DNA of 64,000 bases from Phenylobacterium sp. Root1290 (GTDB lineage Bacteria; Pseudomonadota; Alphaproteobacteria; Caulobacterales; Caulobacteraceae), in assembly GCF_001425305.1 (NCBI RefSeq), contig NZ_LMEE01000004.1, forward strand, positions 1 to 64,000, written 5' to 3'. The notes beneath the pieces are model-generated. The model was given only the letters and a program-made list of their open reading frames with translations. It did no database searches and had not been told where the DNA came from. Numbering within the stretch: position 1 is the stretch's first letter; each line of letters opens with the position of its first letter. The position numbers were made by a program, and so were the translations under genes. Below, one piece after another: positions 50,638 through 58,727 of the stretch.

Positions 50638-51077
50638 CGCGCGATCCTCCGGGCGGCGGAAAAGCCGATCCACCCCGCCAGCAGCGCGGCGAGCATGGAG
50701 GTCAGCGAGAGCAGCAGCCCCAAGGCGCCCACAGAGCTCCACCCGTCACGGCTGTGCTGGAAGGCGTTGACGAGGCCAGCGCCCCACATGATCACGATCA
50801 GGAGCAGATATCCCCCCGCCCGCACGCGGCCTGCGCGACGTGCGAGCACCGCGCTGACAAGGGCCCAGAGCAGGACCATCGCGCCGACGACGAGCGCGCC
50901 GGTGATCATCCAGGCGGCGAAATTCGACCACTGGAGTTCGGCCGTCCGGAGATAGGCGATGTCCGACACCAGCGCGCCTGTGAAGAGCGCGATCGGGAAC
51001 GCCAGAAGGATGGCGTGAAGCGGATGGAGCATTGGTCTTGAGACCGTCTCGAAGTCATGCGTCCGCCGCTCCGGCAT
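50634..51077 (-). CDS. DUF2231 membrane protein
   Basis: 147 residues with four helices. MLHPLHAILLAFPIALFTGALVSDIAYL at about residue 16 is the signature of DUF2231, with its conserved HPLH pair. Members are found next to dehydrogenases and cytochromes and may bind haem or stabilise a membrane complex, but the function is not established. ATG at 51077 has GGGAG upstream; the start at 51107 lies outside the homology. It overlaps the dehydrogenase gene by 4 bp and leads the four-gene unit. Confidence 0.87.
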   Translation of the reverse strand: MPERRTHDFETVSRPMLHPLHAILLAFPIALFTGALVSDIAYLRTAELQWSNFAAWMITGALVVGAMVLLWALVSAVLARRAGRVRAGGYLLLIVIMWGAGLVNAFQHSRDGWSSVGALGLLLSLTSMLAALLAGWIGFSAARRIAR

Positions 51078-51221
51078 TCCGTTCTCCCTAGACGATCCCG
51101 TAGGCAATGATCGGCCGAGCTTTAGGTTTCACCCTGGCCGGCTGGAACCGTCATCGATCAGCGGCCGCCGGCTTGCCCGGGCGGCGGATCAAAACAAGCG
51201 CTACGCTGTTCACTCCTGGTC

Positions 51222-51884
51222 ATGTCCCTCCCCGCCGAACTCGATTGGCGCCAGTTGGCGCTGGCCGCCGCGGCAGCCGCGCTGCTGCTCTTTGGTCTCT
51301 TCAGCATTCCGCGGATCGGACTGGTCATCCGGGCCGTGTTTTCGTTCGGCGTCCTGGCTCTGGGGCTGCTGATCATCTTCCAGCGCGCCGCCCTCGATCC
51401 CTATCTTTCGCAGGTGACCGAGCGGCTCGGTCTGGACAGCCAGCAGATCGTCGGCCGCGAAGTCCGCATCGCCATGGCCTCAGACGGCCATTTCTGGGTC
51501 CAGGCGGACATCAACGGCGTGCGGCGCAGAATGCTGGTCGACAGCGGCGCAACGGTCACGGCCCTGGCGCCCGATACGGCGGCGCGGGCGCGCGTCGAAG
51601 CCGACCCGAGCCTCGTGCCCGTCCTTGTCCGCACCGCCAACGGCGTCGTGCAGGCCAAGACAGGAGAAATCGAGAGCCTGAAAATCGGCGGCATCGAAGC
51701 TGCGAACCTCAAGGTCGTCATCTCCCCTTCCGCAGGAACGATCGACGTCCTGGGGATGAACTTTCTCTCTCAGCTGGCGTCCTGGCGCGTGGAGGGCCGC
51801 ACGCTGATCTTGACGCCCGACGCCGCGGCCGCATCGGACCACGATCCCTCCACCGATCGCGCCGCGGCGGCCCAGGGGCGCTAG
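51222..51884 (+). CDS. Retropepsin-like aspartic protease (TIGR02281 family)
   Basis: 220 residues. Two N-terminal helices (LALAAAAAALLLFGLFSIPRIGLVI and FSFGVLALGLLIIFQ) anchor a periplasmic retropepsin-type domain: DGHFWVQADINGVRRRMLVDSGATVTALAPDTA carries the DSGA active-site triad, and IDVLGMNFLSQLASWRVEGRTLIL is the conserved second half. One Asp per chain means it works as a dimer, as in retroviral proteases. The C-terminus is Ala/Asp-rich. A single gene divergent from the DUF2231 unit. Confidence 0.88.
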   Translation: MSLPAELDWRQLALAAAAAALLLFGLFSIPRIGLVIRAVFSFGVLALGLLIIFQRAALDPYLSQVTERLGLDSQQIVGREVRIAMASDGHFWVQADINGVRRRMLVDSGATVTALAPDTAARARVEADPSLVPVLVRTANGVVQAKTGEIESLKIGGIEAANLKVVISPSAGTIDVLGMNFLSQLASWRVEGRTLILTPDAAAASDHDPSTDRAAAAQGR

Positions 51885-51961
51885 CGCCGCCTTCCCCATG
51901 AGGGGTGAACCACAAGGCGCCTTGTCCGTTGGCGATAGAGTTCATGAGAGGGAGCGCGCGC

Positions 51962-54382
51962 GTGAACAGCGGCCCGAAACCGAAGCCAGCCATCAAGCCG
52001 TTCGGAGGCCCCGCGGGGGGATATGGGTCCCTGGCCTCCGTGAGCGAGGTCCTCCTGCGAGAGGGCTTGCCGATCGCCGGCGTCGAAACGCTCGCCCATC
52101 AGAACAAGCCTGGCGGGCCGATGTGCGTAAGCTGCGCCTGGGCCAAGCCGGCCCGGCCGAAGATCGCCGAGTTCTGCGAGAACGGCGCCAAGGCCACGGC
52201 CTGGGAGCTGACCCGCCGCCGGACCAACGAGGCGTTCTTCGCGCGTCACACGCTCGCAGAGCTTGAACAGTGGATCGACCACGACCTTGAGGAGGCTGGA
52301 CGACTGACGCGCCCCATGCGCTGGGACGCAGGCAGCGACAAGTATGTGCCCGTCGCCTGGGAGGAGGCTTTCAGCGAGATCGGCCGGGAACTGGCCGCGC
52401 TGCGCTCCGACCCCGATCAGACGGTGTTTTACGCCAGCGGCCGCGCGAGTCTGGAGACGAGCTATCTCTGGCAGCTCTTGGCGCGGCTCTATGGCACCAA
52501 CAATCTGCCAGACAGCTCGAACATGTGCCACGAATCCACCTCGGTGGCGCTGCCCGAGAGCATCGGCGTCTCGGTCGGCACGGTGACGCTGCAAGACTTC
52601 GATCAGACCGATCTCATCCTCTATCTGGCGCACAATCCCGGCACGTCCGCGCCGCGTATCCTGCATCAGTTGCAGGACGCCGCCCGCCGCGGCGTGAAGA
52701 TCATCGGCTTCAACCCTCTTCGCGAGCGCGGACTGGAGCGGTTCCAGAACCCGCAATCGCCCAAGGAGATGGTGATCGGCCGCCAGACCCAGATCGCAGA
52801 CGAGATCCATCAGGTGAAGGTCGGCGGGGACATCGCCGCGCTCACGGGGGTCTGCAAGGCGTTGATCGAAGCCGACGACAGCGCGCTGGCCGCCGGCCAG
52901 GCCAAGATCAAAGACCGCGAGGCGCTCCTGGGCGACACCGACGGCGACGCCGGCTTTTCCATCAAGGCGGCCGTGGCCGACGGGCTGGATCACCGCGTTC
53001 TCGACCATGCGTTCATAGCGCAACACACGGCCGGCTTTCCCGCCTTCGCCGAGCACTGCCGCTCGACGCCCTGGAGCGAGATCGAGGCCGTGTCGGGCCT
53101 CAGTCGCCAGGCGCTGACCGACGTGGCCCGCAGCTATGGCGCCGCCAAGCGGGTGATCGCCATCTATGGCATGGGGCTGACCCAGCATGTGGGCGGCGTC
53201 GACAACGTGCAGATGCTCTGCAATCTGCTGCTGCTGGGCGGCAATATCGGCAAGCCGGGCGCGGGGATCTGCCCGGTTCGGGGCCACTCCAACGTCCAGG
53301 GCCAACGCACGGTCGGGATCACCGAGAAGCCGGAACTCGCCCCGCTGGACGTTCTGGCCCGGCAGTATGATTTCGAGCCCCCGCGCAGGGAAGGCCTCAC
53401 GACCGTGAGCGCCTGCCAGGCGATGATCGACGGGAAGGTGAAGGCGTTTGTCGCCCTCGGCGGCAATTTCCTTCGCGCCGCGCCCGAGACCGGCAAGGTG
53501 GAGGAAGCCTGGTGCGGGCTGCGCCTGACCGTAGCGATCGCCACCAAGCTCAACCGCAGCCACGTGGTGCACGGCGAGGTCGCCTACCTGCTGCCGTGTC
53601 TCGGCCGTCTGGAGATCGACCGTCAGGCGAGCGGCGAGCAAAGCGTCACGATGGAGAGCAGCCTGGCGCATTTCCACGCCTCGCGGGGGCGGGCGACGCC
53701 GGCCTCGCCTGAGCTTCGGTCCGAGCCGGCGATCGTGGCGGGTCTCGCCCTCGCCGCCTTGCCCGCCAACGCCAAGACGCCATGGCGGGCCTGGATCGAC
53801 GACTACGCGCGCATCCGTCAGGCGATCGAGGAGACCTTCCCCGCGACTTTCACGGGCCTTGGCGAGAAGGCGTTCCTGCCTGGGGGCATGGCGCGCCCGC
53901 TGGCGGCGCGGGAGCGCAAGTGGAACACTCGCTCGGGCAAGGCCAACTTCAAGACGCCTACGCGCCTTTTCGCCGGCGATCTCGCCAGTCTGCATCGCGA
54001 GGGCGTGTTGCAGCTGACGACCATGCGCAGCAACGATCAGTTCAACACCAGCATCTACGGCTATCATGACCGGTTCCGCGGCGTGCAGGGAACGCGAATG
54101 GTGCTGTTCATGAACCCCGCGGACATCTCCGCGCTCGGGTTCGCGGCTGGCGAGTTGGTGGATCTGACCACGGCGGTCGACGACGGCGTCGAGCGTGTCG
54201 TGCGCCAATTCCAGATCGTGGCCTATGACATTCCGGGCGGCTGCTGCGCGGCCTACTTCCCCGAAGCCAATCCCCTCGTACCGCTCGGCCACCACGATCC
54301 AAAGGCGCATACGCCGGCCTACAAGGCCGTGCCCGTGACGCTGTCGCGCTCAAGGTCCCAGGCAAGGGTTCGTCCGCTATGA
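51962..54382 (+). CDS. FdhF/YdeP-type molybdopterin oxidoreductase
   Basis: About 806 residues. The N-terminal part shows FGGPAGGYGSL and the cysteine set GPMCVSCAWAKP and EFCENG, which may hold an Fe-S cluster. The molybdopterin domain runs from QTVFYASGRASLETSYLWQLLARLYGTNNLPDSSNMCHESTSVALPESIGV to the C-terminal dinucleotide-binding domain (TTMRSNDQFNTSIYGYHDRFRGVQGTRMVLFMNP). This is the YdeP branch of formate dehydrogenase-like enzymes, with Cys in place of selenocysteine. GTG at 51962 is preferred because GAGGGAG precedes it; GTG 51905 and ATG 51944 are alternatives. fdhD overlaps its end, which supports a formate dehydrogenase-like role. Confidence 0.88.
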   Translation: MNSGPKPKPAIKPFGGPAGGYGSLASVSEVLLREGLPIAGVETLAHQNKPGGPMCVSCAWAKPARPKIAEFCENGAKATAWELTRRRTNEAFFARHTLAELEQWIDHDLEEAGRLTRPMRWDAGSDKYVPVAWEEAFSEIGRELAALRSDPDQTVFYASGRASLETSYLWQLLARLYGTNNLPDSSNMCHESTSVALPESIGVSVGTVTLQDFDQTDLILYLAHNPGTSAPRILHQLQDAARRGVKIIGFNPLRERGLERFQNPQSPKEMVIGRQTQIADEIHQVKVGGDIAALTGVCKALIEADDSALAAGQAKIKDREALLGDTDGDAGFSIKAAVADGLDHRVLDHAFIAQHTAGFPAFAEHCRSTPWSEIEAVSGLSRQALTDVARSYGAAKRVIAIYGMGLTQHVGGVDNVQMLCNLLLLGGNIGKPGAGICPVRGHSNVQGQRTVGITEKPELAPLDVLARQYDFEPPRREGLTTVSACQAMIDGKVKAFVALGGNFLRAAPETGKVEEAWCGLRLTVAIATKLNRSHVVHGEVAYLLPCLGRLEIDRQASGEQSVTMESSLAHFHASRGRATPASPELRSEPAIVAGLALAALPANAKTPWRAWIDDYARIRQAIEETFPATFTGLGEKAFLPGGMARPLAARERKWNTRSGKANFKTPTRLFAGDLASLHREGVLQLTTMRSNDQFNTSIYGYHDRFRGVQGTRMVLFMNPADISALGFAAGELVDLTTAVDDGVERVVRQFQIVAYDIPGGCCAAYFPEANPLVPLGHHDPKAHTPAYKAVPVTLSRSRSQARVRPL

Positions 54383-55176
54383 CCGCCGCCTGCGCAGAAG
54401 CCAGCCGCGTTGCGGTCCGAGCGTCCGCCGTCAGCCACGGATCGCGCATGGTGGCCGAAGAGGTCGCCATCGCCATGGTCTACGACGGTTCCACCCACGC
54501 CGTGCTGATGGCCACGCCCGCCGATCTGCATGACTTCGCCTTGGGATTCAGCCTGACCGAGGGCGTAATCGACCACCCGGACGATCTTGTCGAGCTGGAC
54601 GTGGTCGAGCAGCCGGGCGGCCTGGAGCTGCGCATGTGGCTGGCGGGCGCGCGCGCTCAGGACTTCCGCAACCGCCGACGCGCGCTGATCGGCCCGACCG
54701 GTTGCGGGCTCTGCGGCGTCGAGAGCCTGGCCGAGGCGTCGCGTCCGCCGCTGCGGGTGCACGCCTCGCCCGCCTTCAGTCCCAGCGACCTCAGCTTGGC
54801 CATCGCCCTCCTGGACGGACAACCGCTTGGCGCTTTGACCCGCTCGGTTCACGCCGCCGGGTTGTGGACGGCCAAGGCAGGCCTGGTCGCGGTGCGCGAG
54901 GACGTCGGCCGCCACAACGCGCTCGACAAGCTCGCCGGGGCCCTGCTCGCCGCTGGCGAGCCGGCTGGCGAGGGGATGCTGCTTCTGACCTCCCGGGTTT
55001 CAGTCGAGATGGTACAGAAGGCGGCCCGGATGGGCGTCGGCGTCCTGGCTGCGCTCTCGGCGCCCACGGCGCTGGCGCTGCGCGTCGCAGACGCGGCCGG
55101 GATCACCCTGGCCGCCATCGCGCGCCGCGACGGCTTTGAGGTGTTCACCCATCCGCATCGGCTGGGCCTGGCGTGA
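54379..55176 (+). CDS. fdhD: Formate dehydrogenase sulfurtransferase FdhD
   Basis: 265 residues. The catalytic Cys pair is in IGPTGCGLCGVESL, and the C-terminal half has AGLWTAKAGLVAVREDVGRHNALDKLAGALL and LLTSRVSVEMVQKAARMG, all FdhD signatures. The protein transfers sulfur from a cysteine desulfurase to the molybdenum cofactor of formate dehydrogenases before insertion. Overlap of 4 bp (ATGA) with the molybdoenzyme gene indicates it serves that enzyme. Cytoplasmic. Confidence 0.95.
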   Translation: MTAACAEASRVAVRASAVSHGSRMVAEEVAIAMVYDGSTHAVLMATPADLHDFALGFSLTEGVIDHPDDLVELDVVEQPGGLELRMWLAGARAQDFRNRRRALIGPTGCGLCGVESLAEASRPPLRVHASPAFSPSDLSLAIALLDGQPLGALTRSVHAAGLWTAKAGLVAVREDVGRHNALDKLAGALLAAGEPAGEGMLLLTSRVSVEMVQKAARMGVGVLAALSAPTALALRVADAAGITLAAIARRDGFEVFTHPHRLGLA

Positions 55177-55247
55177 GCGTCCGGCCGGCTGGGCCGGAAC
55201 ACACAAGCGCTGCCCACGTTGGTCAGCTGGTCAAGCTTGGAGGGCGC

Positions 55248-56069
55248 GTGAATCTTGCGGCGAACCGTAACTATGCAAGGGCTCTAGGCTTGGGCTTTGG
55301 CGGCGCGCTCTTGTTCGCCTTGCCGCTGCTGATGACGATGGAGATGTGGCGGCTGGGCTTCGCCATGGAGCAAGGAAGGCTCCTTGGCCTCGTGCTGGCC
55401 AGCCTGCCGATGCTGCTTGGCCTCTCCTACTTCGCCGGATTCGAGCCGACCTTTCGATTGAAGGATGAGATCCTCGACATGCTGGCGGCGCTGGGCATCG
55501 GCCTGCTGCTTTCCGCCGTCGTCCTCAGCCTCTTTGGAGCCTTGCGGCTGGAGCACGCCCCGCTTGAGACGACCGGAAAGATCGCTCTATGCGCCATTCC
55601 CGGCGCAATGGGCGCGCTGCTTGCCGGGAAACAGTTCGGAGACAGCGACCTAGCGCGCACCCGCACCAAGGCGCGAACCGCCTATGGTGGGGAGCTCTTC
55701 ACGGTGGCGGTCGGCGCCCTCTTTCTGGCTTTCAACATCGCCCCGACCGAGGAAGTCTCCCAGATCGCGCGGCAGATGGGACCGATCAGATGCCTTCTCC
55801 TGCTGATGGTGTCGCTGCTGCTATCGCATGTCATGGTCTATGAGCTGGGTTTCCCCGGCCAGGACGTCCGGCGCGGCTCGGGCGGCTTTGCGGGAACCTT
55901 CGTGTTCTTCACGGCCCCGGCTTACGCCATCTCTTTCGCGATCAGCGCCTATACCCTCTGGAGCTTTGGTCGTCTCGACGGCCTCGCCGTCACGGAAATC
56001 AACGCGACCGTGCTCGTGCTGGCCTTCCCCGCCGCCATCGGCGCTGCGACCGCCCGGCTGGTGATCTGA
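55248..56069 (+). CDS. TIGR02587 family integral membrane protein (DUF2391)
   Basis: About 273 residues with eight hydrophobic helices. GTG at 55248 has GGAGGG just upstream and starts at VNLAANRNYARALGLGFGGALLFALPLLMTMEMWRLGF; the earlier GTG at 55173 overlaps the fdhD stop (GTGA) and is the alternative. Conserved-looking stretches are FAGFEPTFRLKDEILDMLAALGIGLLL, GDSDLARTRTKARTAYGGELFTVAVGALFLAFNIAPTEE and SHVMVYELGFPGQ. The family always pairs with TIGR02588, and both have unknown function. Confidence 0.85.
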   Translation: MNLAANRNYARALGLGFGGALLFALPLLMTMEMWRLGFAMEQGRLLGLVLASLPMLLGLSYFAGFEPTFRLKDEILDMLAALGIGLLLSAVVLSLFGALRLEHAPLETTGKIALCAIPGAMGALLAGKQFGDSDLARTRTKARTAYGGELFTVAVGALFLAFNIAPTEEVSQIARQMGPIRCLLLLMVSLLLSHVMVYELGFPGQDVRRGSGGFAGTFVFFTAPAYAISFAISAYTLWSFGRLDGLAVTEINATVLVLAFPAAIGAATARLVI

Positions 56070-56548
56070 TGACTGCCGCAAAGCCAAAATCCAAGCCGAC
56101 ATCACCTCGCGCCGCGAGCGTCAAAGACAAGGCGAGCCCCGCGCGCAAGTCGGCCCCATCGCCAGGGTCGCAAAGCGCGCAGACGCCGCTCCTGGAATGG
56201 ATCGCGGCGGGCGTCGGTGCGGCGCTCATCCTGGCCGTGCTGTCGGTGATCGTTCTCGACATCGCCCGGGCGCACGACGCCCCTCCCGATCTGGTGGTGC
56301 GCTCCAAGGGCTCTGAACGTGTCGCAAACGGTTACCTGCTGCACATCGAGATCAAGAACCGCGGAGATCAGCCCGCCGCGCAGGTGGACGTCGAAGGGCG
56401 GCTCGGTCATGGCGCGGCGGCTCAAACCGCGAGCGTCACTTTCGACGATGTTCCGGGAGGTTCGGTGCGCAGCGGCGGCTTGCTCTTCAAGTCTGATCCG
56501 CGGGGAGGCGCGGTCGAGCTGAGCGCCAAGGGGTTCACCGATCCCTAG
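56069..56548 (+). CDS. TIGR02588 family protein
   Basis: 159 residues. A Lys/Pro/Ser-rich cytoplasmic N-terminus (about 40 residues) leads to one helix (WIAAGVGAALILAVLSVIVLDIA) and a periplasmic beta-rich domain (YLLHIEIKNRGDQPAAQVDVEGRLGHG, FDDVPGGSVRSGGLLFKSDPRGG), which resembles a small immunoglobulin-like fold. Its ATG shares one base with the TIGR02587 stop (TGATG). Conserved partnership of the two families suggests a membrane complex. Confidence 0.85.
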   Translation: MTAAKPKSKPTSPRAASVKDKASPARKSAPSPGSQSAQTPLLEWIAAGVGAALILAVLSVIVLDIARAHDAPPDLVVRSKGSERVANGYLLHIEIKNRGDQPAAQVDVEGRLGHGAAAQTASVTFDDVPGGSVRSGGLLFKSDPRGGAVELSAKGFTDP

Positions 56549-56601
56549 TTCGCCCGTCGGGTGCAGCCAATCTGCCGCTCGCGCGTCTTTCGAGGTCTGT
56601 A

Positions 56602-57090
56602 ATGGAGAGACGCATGCTCAACTCGCTTCTCATCGGTATGGTCGCCGGCGCCAGGTCCATCACGCCGCTGGCGGCGGTCAGCGAGGCGGCGCGAACCGGG
56701 GCGCTTCCCACCGACAACGGCGCGCCCCGATACATCAGCCATCCGCTGGTCGCGGCTGGGACCAAGGCCTTGGCGGCCGGCGAGCTGCTGGGCGACAAGA
56801 TGACCTCGGCGCCTGACCGCATCGTGCCCGCCGGCATCGCGGCCCGGTTGGTGACGGGGGCTCTGGCAGGCGCTGCGCTGGCGCCTCGCCGTCAAGCCGC
56901 CCTTGGCGCCCTGCTGGGCGCGGGCGGCGCTGTCGCCGCGGCCTACCTGACGTTTGGGGCGCGGATGGCGGCGATGCGTCGATACGGCCAGAAGAAGACA
57001 GGCCTTGTGGAAGACGCCCTGACCTTGGGCGCCACGCAGTTGGTGATGAGGCGGGCGGCCGCGCAGCCGGCGCCCAGGCGCGTCAAATGA
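56602..57090 (+). CDS. DUF4126 family membrane protein
   Basis: 162 residues, Ala/Gly-rich, with several helices. The pattern SLLIGMVAGARSITPLAAVSEAARTGALP at the N-terminus, GELLGDKMTSAPDRIVPAGIAARLVTGALAGAALAPRR in the middle and a C-terminal helix match DUF4126. The repeated GARS and DR motifs suggest a channel-like or carrier fold, but no function is known. ATG at 56602 is used; ATG at 56614 (MLNSLL) is possible. It lies 53 bp after the TIGR02588 gene and may end that operon. Confidence 0.8.
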   Translation: MERRMLNSLLIGMVAGARSITPLAAVSEAARTGALPTDNGAPRYISHPLVAAGTKALAAGELLGDKMTSAPDRIVPAGIAARLVTGALAGAALAPRRQAALGALLGAGGAVAAAYLTFGARMAAMRRYGQKKTGLVEDALTLGATQLVMRRAAAQPAPRRVK

Positions 57091-57286
57091 GCTGGCTGTG
57101 AGAAAAACGCGCGAAGCCTGACGGCGGCGCGAGTTGTGTGCTTTCGGGTAGGCGAAGCCAAACCGAGATGAGGAGCGATGCCCTCGACTCTCTAAATGTC
57201 TTCGACGAACGCCTTGCGCGGACCGCGAGCCAGGTTTGCCTTGGCGGGCGTCAGGCCGTGAAATCACCGCCGGAAGTTTTGATTAT

Positions 57287-57448
57287 CTAAAAGAACCATC
57301 GCGCAAGGGCGGTGGCCAATATGGCGATCACGACAAATGGGATGGCGATGACGCCGGCCCCGGTGGCGTGGGCCTTGAACCAGTCGCCGAGTTCGACCGA
57401 GATCGAGTCCCTGGCGGGCGGAGAGGTAGGCTTCGAACGCGTGACCAT
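57287..57448 (-). CDS. Small membrane protein with SOS box (53 aa)
   Basis: ATG at 57448 gives 53 residues: a hydrophilic part (MVTRSKPTSPPARDSISVEL, then GDWFKAHATG) and one C-terminal helix (AGVIAIPFVVIAILATALARWFF). On the coding strand GAAC-N7-GAAC ends 2 nt before the ATG, the usual place for an alphaproteobacterial LexA site, and TATAGT within it may be the -10 box, so the message could be leaderless. Caulobacter has a 29-residue SOS-induced membrane division inhibitor (SidA). This protein is longer and not obviously homologous, but the design is similar. Starting at 57511 would place the SOS box inside the gene and is unlikely. Confidence 0.6.
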   Translation of the reverse strand: MVTRSKPTSPPARDSISVELGDWFKAHATGAGVIAIPFVVIAILATALARWFF

Positions 57449-57450
57449 AT

Positions 57451-57465
57451 GTTCACTATACGTTC
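57451..57465. promoter_or_regulatory. Putative LexA (SOS) box
   Basis: GTTC (57451-57454), 7 nt (ACTATAC), GTTC (57462-57465) is an exact match to the alphaproteobacterial SOS box GTTC-N7-GTTC. It lies immediately upstream of the minus-strand 53-residue ORF. Confidence 0.6.
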
Positions 57466-57489
57466 TAGGCGGCGGACTGGCTAGCGAAT

Positions 57490-57508
57490 ACTGTATGTTT
57501 CGTACAGT
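57490..57508. promoter_or_regulatory. Inverted repeat ACTGTA-N7-TACAGT
   Basis: Perfect 6-bp arms with a 7-nt spacer about 25 bp upstream of the SOS box. It may be a binding site for another regulator of the same small gene. Confidence 0.35.
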
Positions 57509-58057
57509 CACTGGCGAGGCGCATCATTTTACCCGGGCGGATAGACTTGGATCTTTGAGGCAGAAGCCACGGTAAGCCCACTTCGACGCAGCATTGGTTG
57601 TCTAGCCATGACCCGAACTCTCGCAAAGGCGACATCAGGCCACGCAACCCGAAAGGCCAGAACGCCGGCATCTCGGGCGAGACGGGGCGGTTTCCGAGGC
57701 CGCTGCCGAGCGTTCTGGCTGGCCCCACAAAGTGCGTCGGCGAAAACCGTTGATCAGGCGGCGTGCGAGACGACTGTTGTGTGAGACGTCTTATATCTGG
57801 GGTCGCCGCCCCCTCTATTCCATGCGGCTCGGTCCCGATGGGAGAAGCCGTCGCAGAAATGCTCGGCGCAGGCGATCGATTTCGCGCTGAAGGGCCGGCC
57901 GCTTGGGCGCGCTGCCTCGACAAGAACCAGGCGGGGCGGGCGTCTCCCTTGACGTCATTGTGAAGCTCCGTGGGCTGAACCTCCCTTGGAGGAAAGTGTT
58001 GAGTGCTGGAACCGCCCCAATTGACCGCCTCCACAATTGACCGCCCAAGGAGCAGAC
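57509..58057. other. Intergenic, no firm gene
   Basis: No supportable gene. Just before the next ORF there are two direct copies of CAATTGACCGCC (58018-58029 and 58034-58045), 16 bp apart, each containing a TTGACC -35-like word. Confidence 0.4.
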
Positions 58058-58228
58058 ATGGACCGAAACGCCACCCAAGCTCCTTCTCGCGATCGCACCG
58101 CCTCCCCCAAGCTCCCAAAGCGCCAGGGCCGCACAATCGAGCAGATCGCCGCCGGCGTGCGCCGCCAGCGAGCGCATATCATGCTGCTGGACGGGGCCGA
58201 CCCGTTGCGCGGCGGGGTCGCAGATTAG
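58058..58228 (+). CDS. Small basic protein ORF (56 aa)
   Basis: ATG at 58058 is preceded by AAGGAG at 5-nt spacing, a strong ribosome site. The product is hydrophilic and basic in its first 40 residues (MDRNATQAPSRDRTASPKLP, then KRQGRTIEQIAAGVRRQRAH) and ends MLLDGADPLRGGVAD. No family or membrane segment is recognised. The helix with EQIAAGVRRQRA could bind nucleic acid. The good ribosome site and direct repeats upstream support expression. Confidence 0.5.
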   Translation: MDRNATQAPSRDRTASPKLPKRQGRTIEQIAAGVRRQRAHIMLLDGADPLRGGVAD

Positions 58229-58292
58229 GCGCAGGCGCTACCGAAGGGCGGGCGGACAGGGCCTTTTGTCACCGGCAGTGACGTCCTGCAGC

Positions 58293-58676
58293 CTAGCTCG
58301 TTCCGCCCTTGGGAGCTTCGCCGCCGGCGTTGAGAATGGCGGTCTGCAAGTCGTCAAAAGAGTAAGGCTTGTTGAGGAACGCGCCGTCGTCGGGCACCTC
58401 GCGATCAATGCCTCGCCCGGATGTAACGACAAGCTTCACCGCAGGCCATGCGCGGTGAACCTGATCGGCGAGGCTGAGTCCATCAAGACCCCCCGGCATG
58501 TCCACGTCAGTGAACAGCACCCCTACGTCAGGCCGCGATCTGAGCACCTTCAGCGCCTCTTCGGCACTCTCAACGGCGACCACTTCGTAGCCGGCGTCTT
58601 CAAGACCTTCGTGAGCGATCCACCGCACGAGCGGCTCGTCCTCGACTAAAAGCACAAGCATTGGATTGGGACACAT
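58293..58676 (-). CDS. Single-domain response regulator
   Basis: About 127 residues with only a CheY-like receiver: MLVLLVEDEPLVRWIAHEGLEDAG (acidic pair), VGVLFTDVDMPGGLDGLSLAD (phospho-acceptor Asp), VVTSGRG and FLNKPYSFDDL (conserved Thr/Ser and Lys). No output domain, so it passes or stores phosphate. It is third on the minus strand behind the hybrid kinase and a small membrane protein. ATG at 58676 or 58661 are both possible starts. Confidence 0.88.
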   Translation of the reverse strand: MCPNPMLVLLVEDEPLVRWIAHEGLEDAGYEVVAVESAEEALKVLRSRPDVGVLFTDVDMPGGLDGLSLADQVHRAWPAVKLVVTSGRGIDREVPDDGAFLNKPYSFDDLQTAILNAGGEAPKGGTS

Positions 58677-58727
58677 GGAAAGGTCAAAGCGCGACAACCC
58701 AACGTGGTTCCAAAGCTCAACTACAGC

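Noticed and set aside
51881-54310. 809-codon minus-strand frame opposite the molybdoenzyme gene
   Set aside because: Antisense of a conserved enzyme; no recognisable protein family.
58007-58033. GGAAC at 58008-58012 considered as an EcfG promoter for the small basic ORF
   Set aside because: No CGTT occurs at 16-17 nt spacing.
57465-58136. 223-codon minus-strand frame upstream of the SOS-box gene
   Set aside because: Composition is not protein-like, and it would run through the regulatory sites of the small gene.
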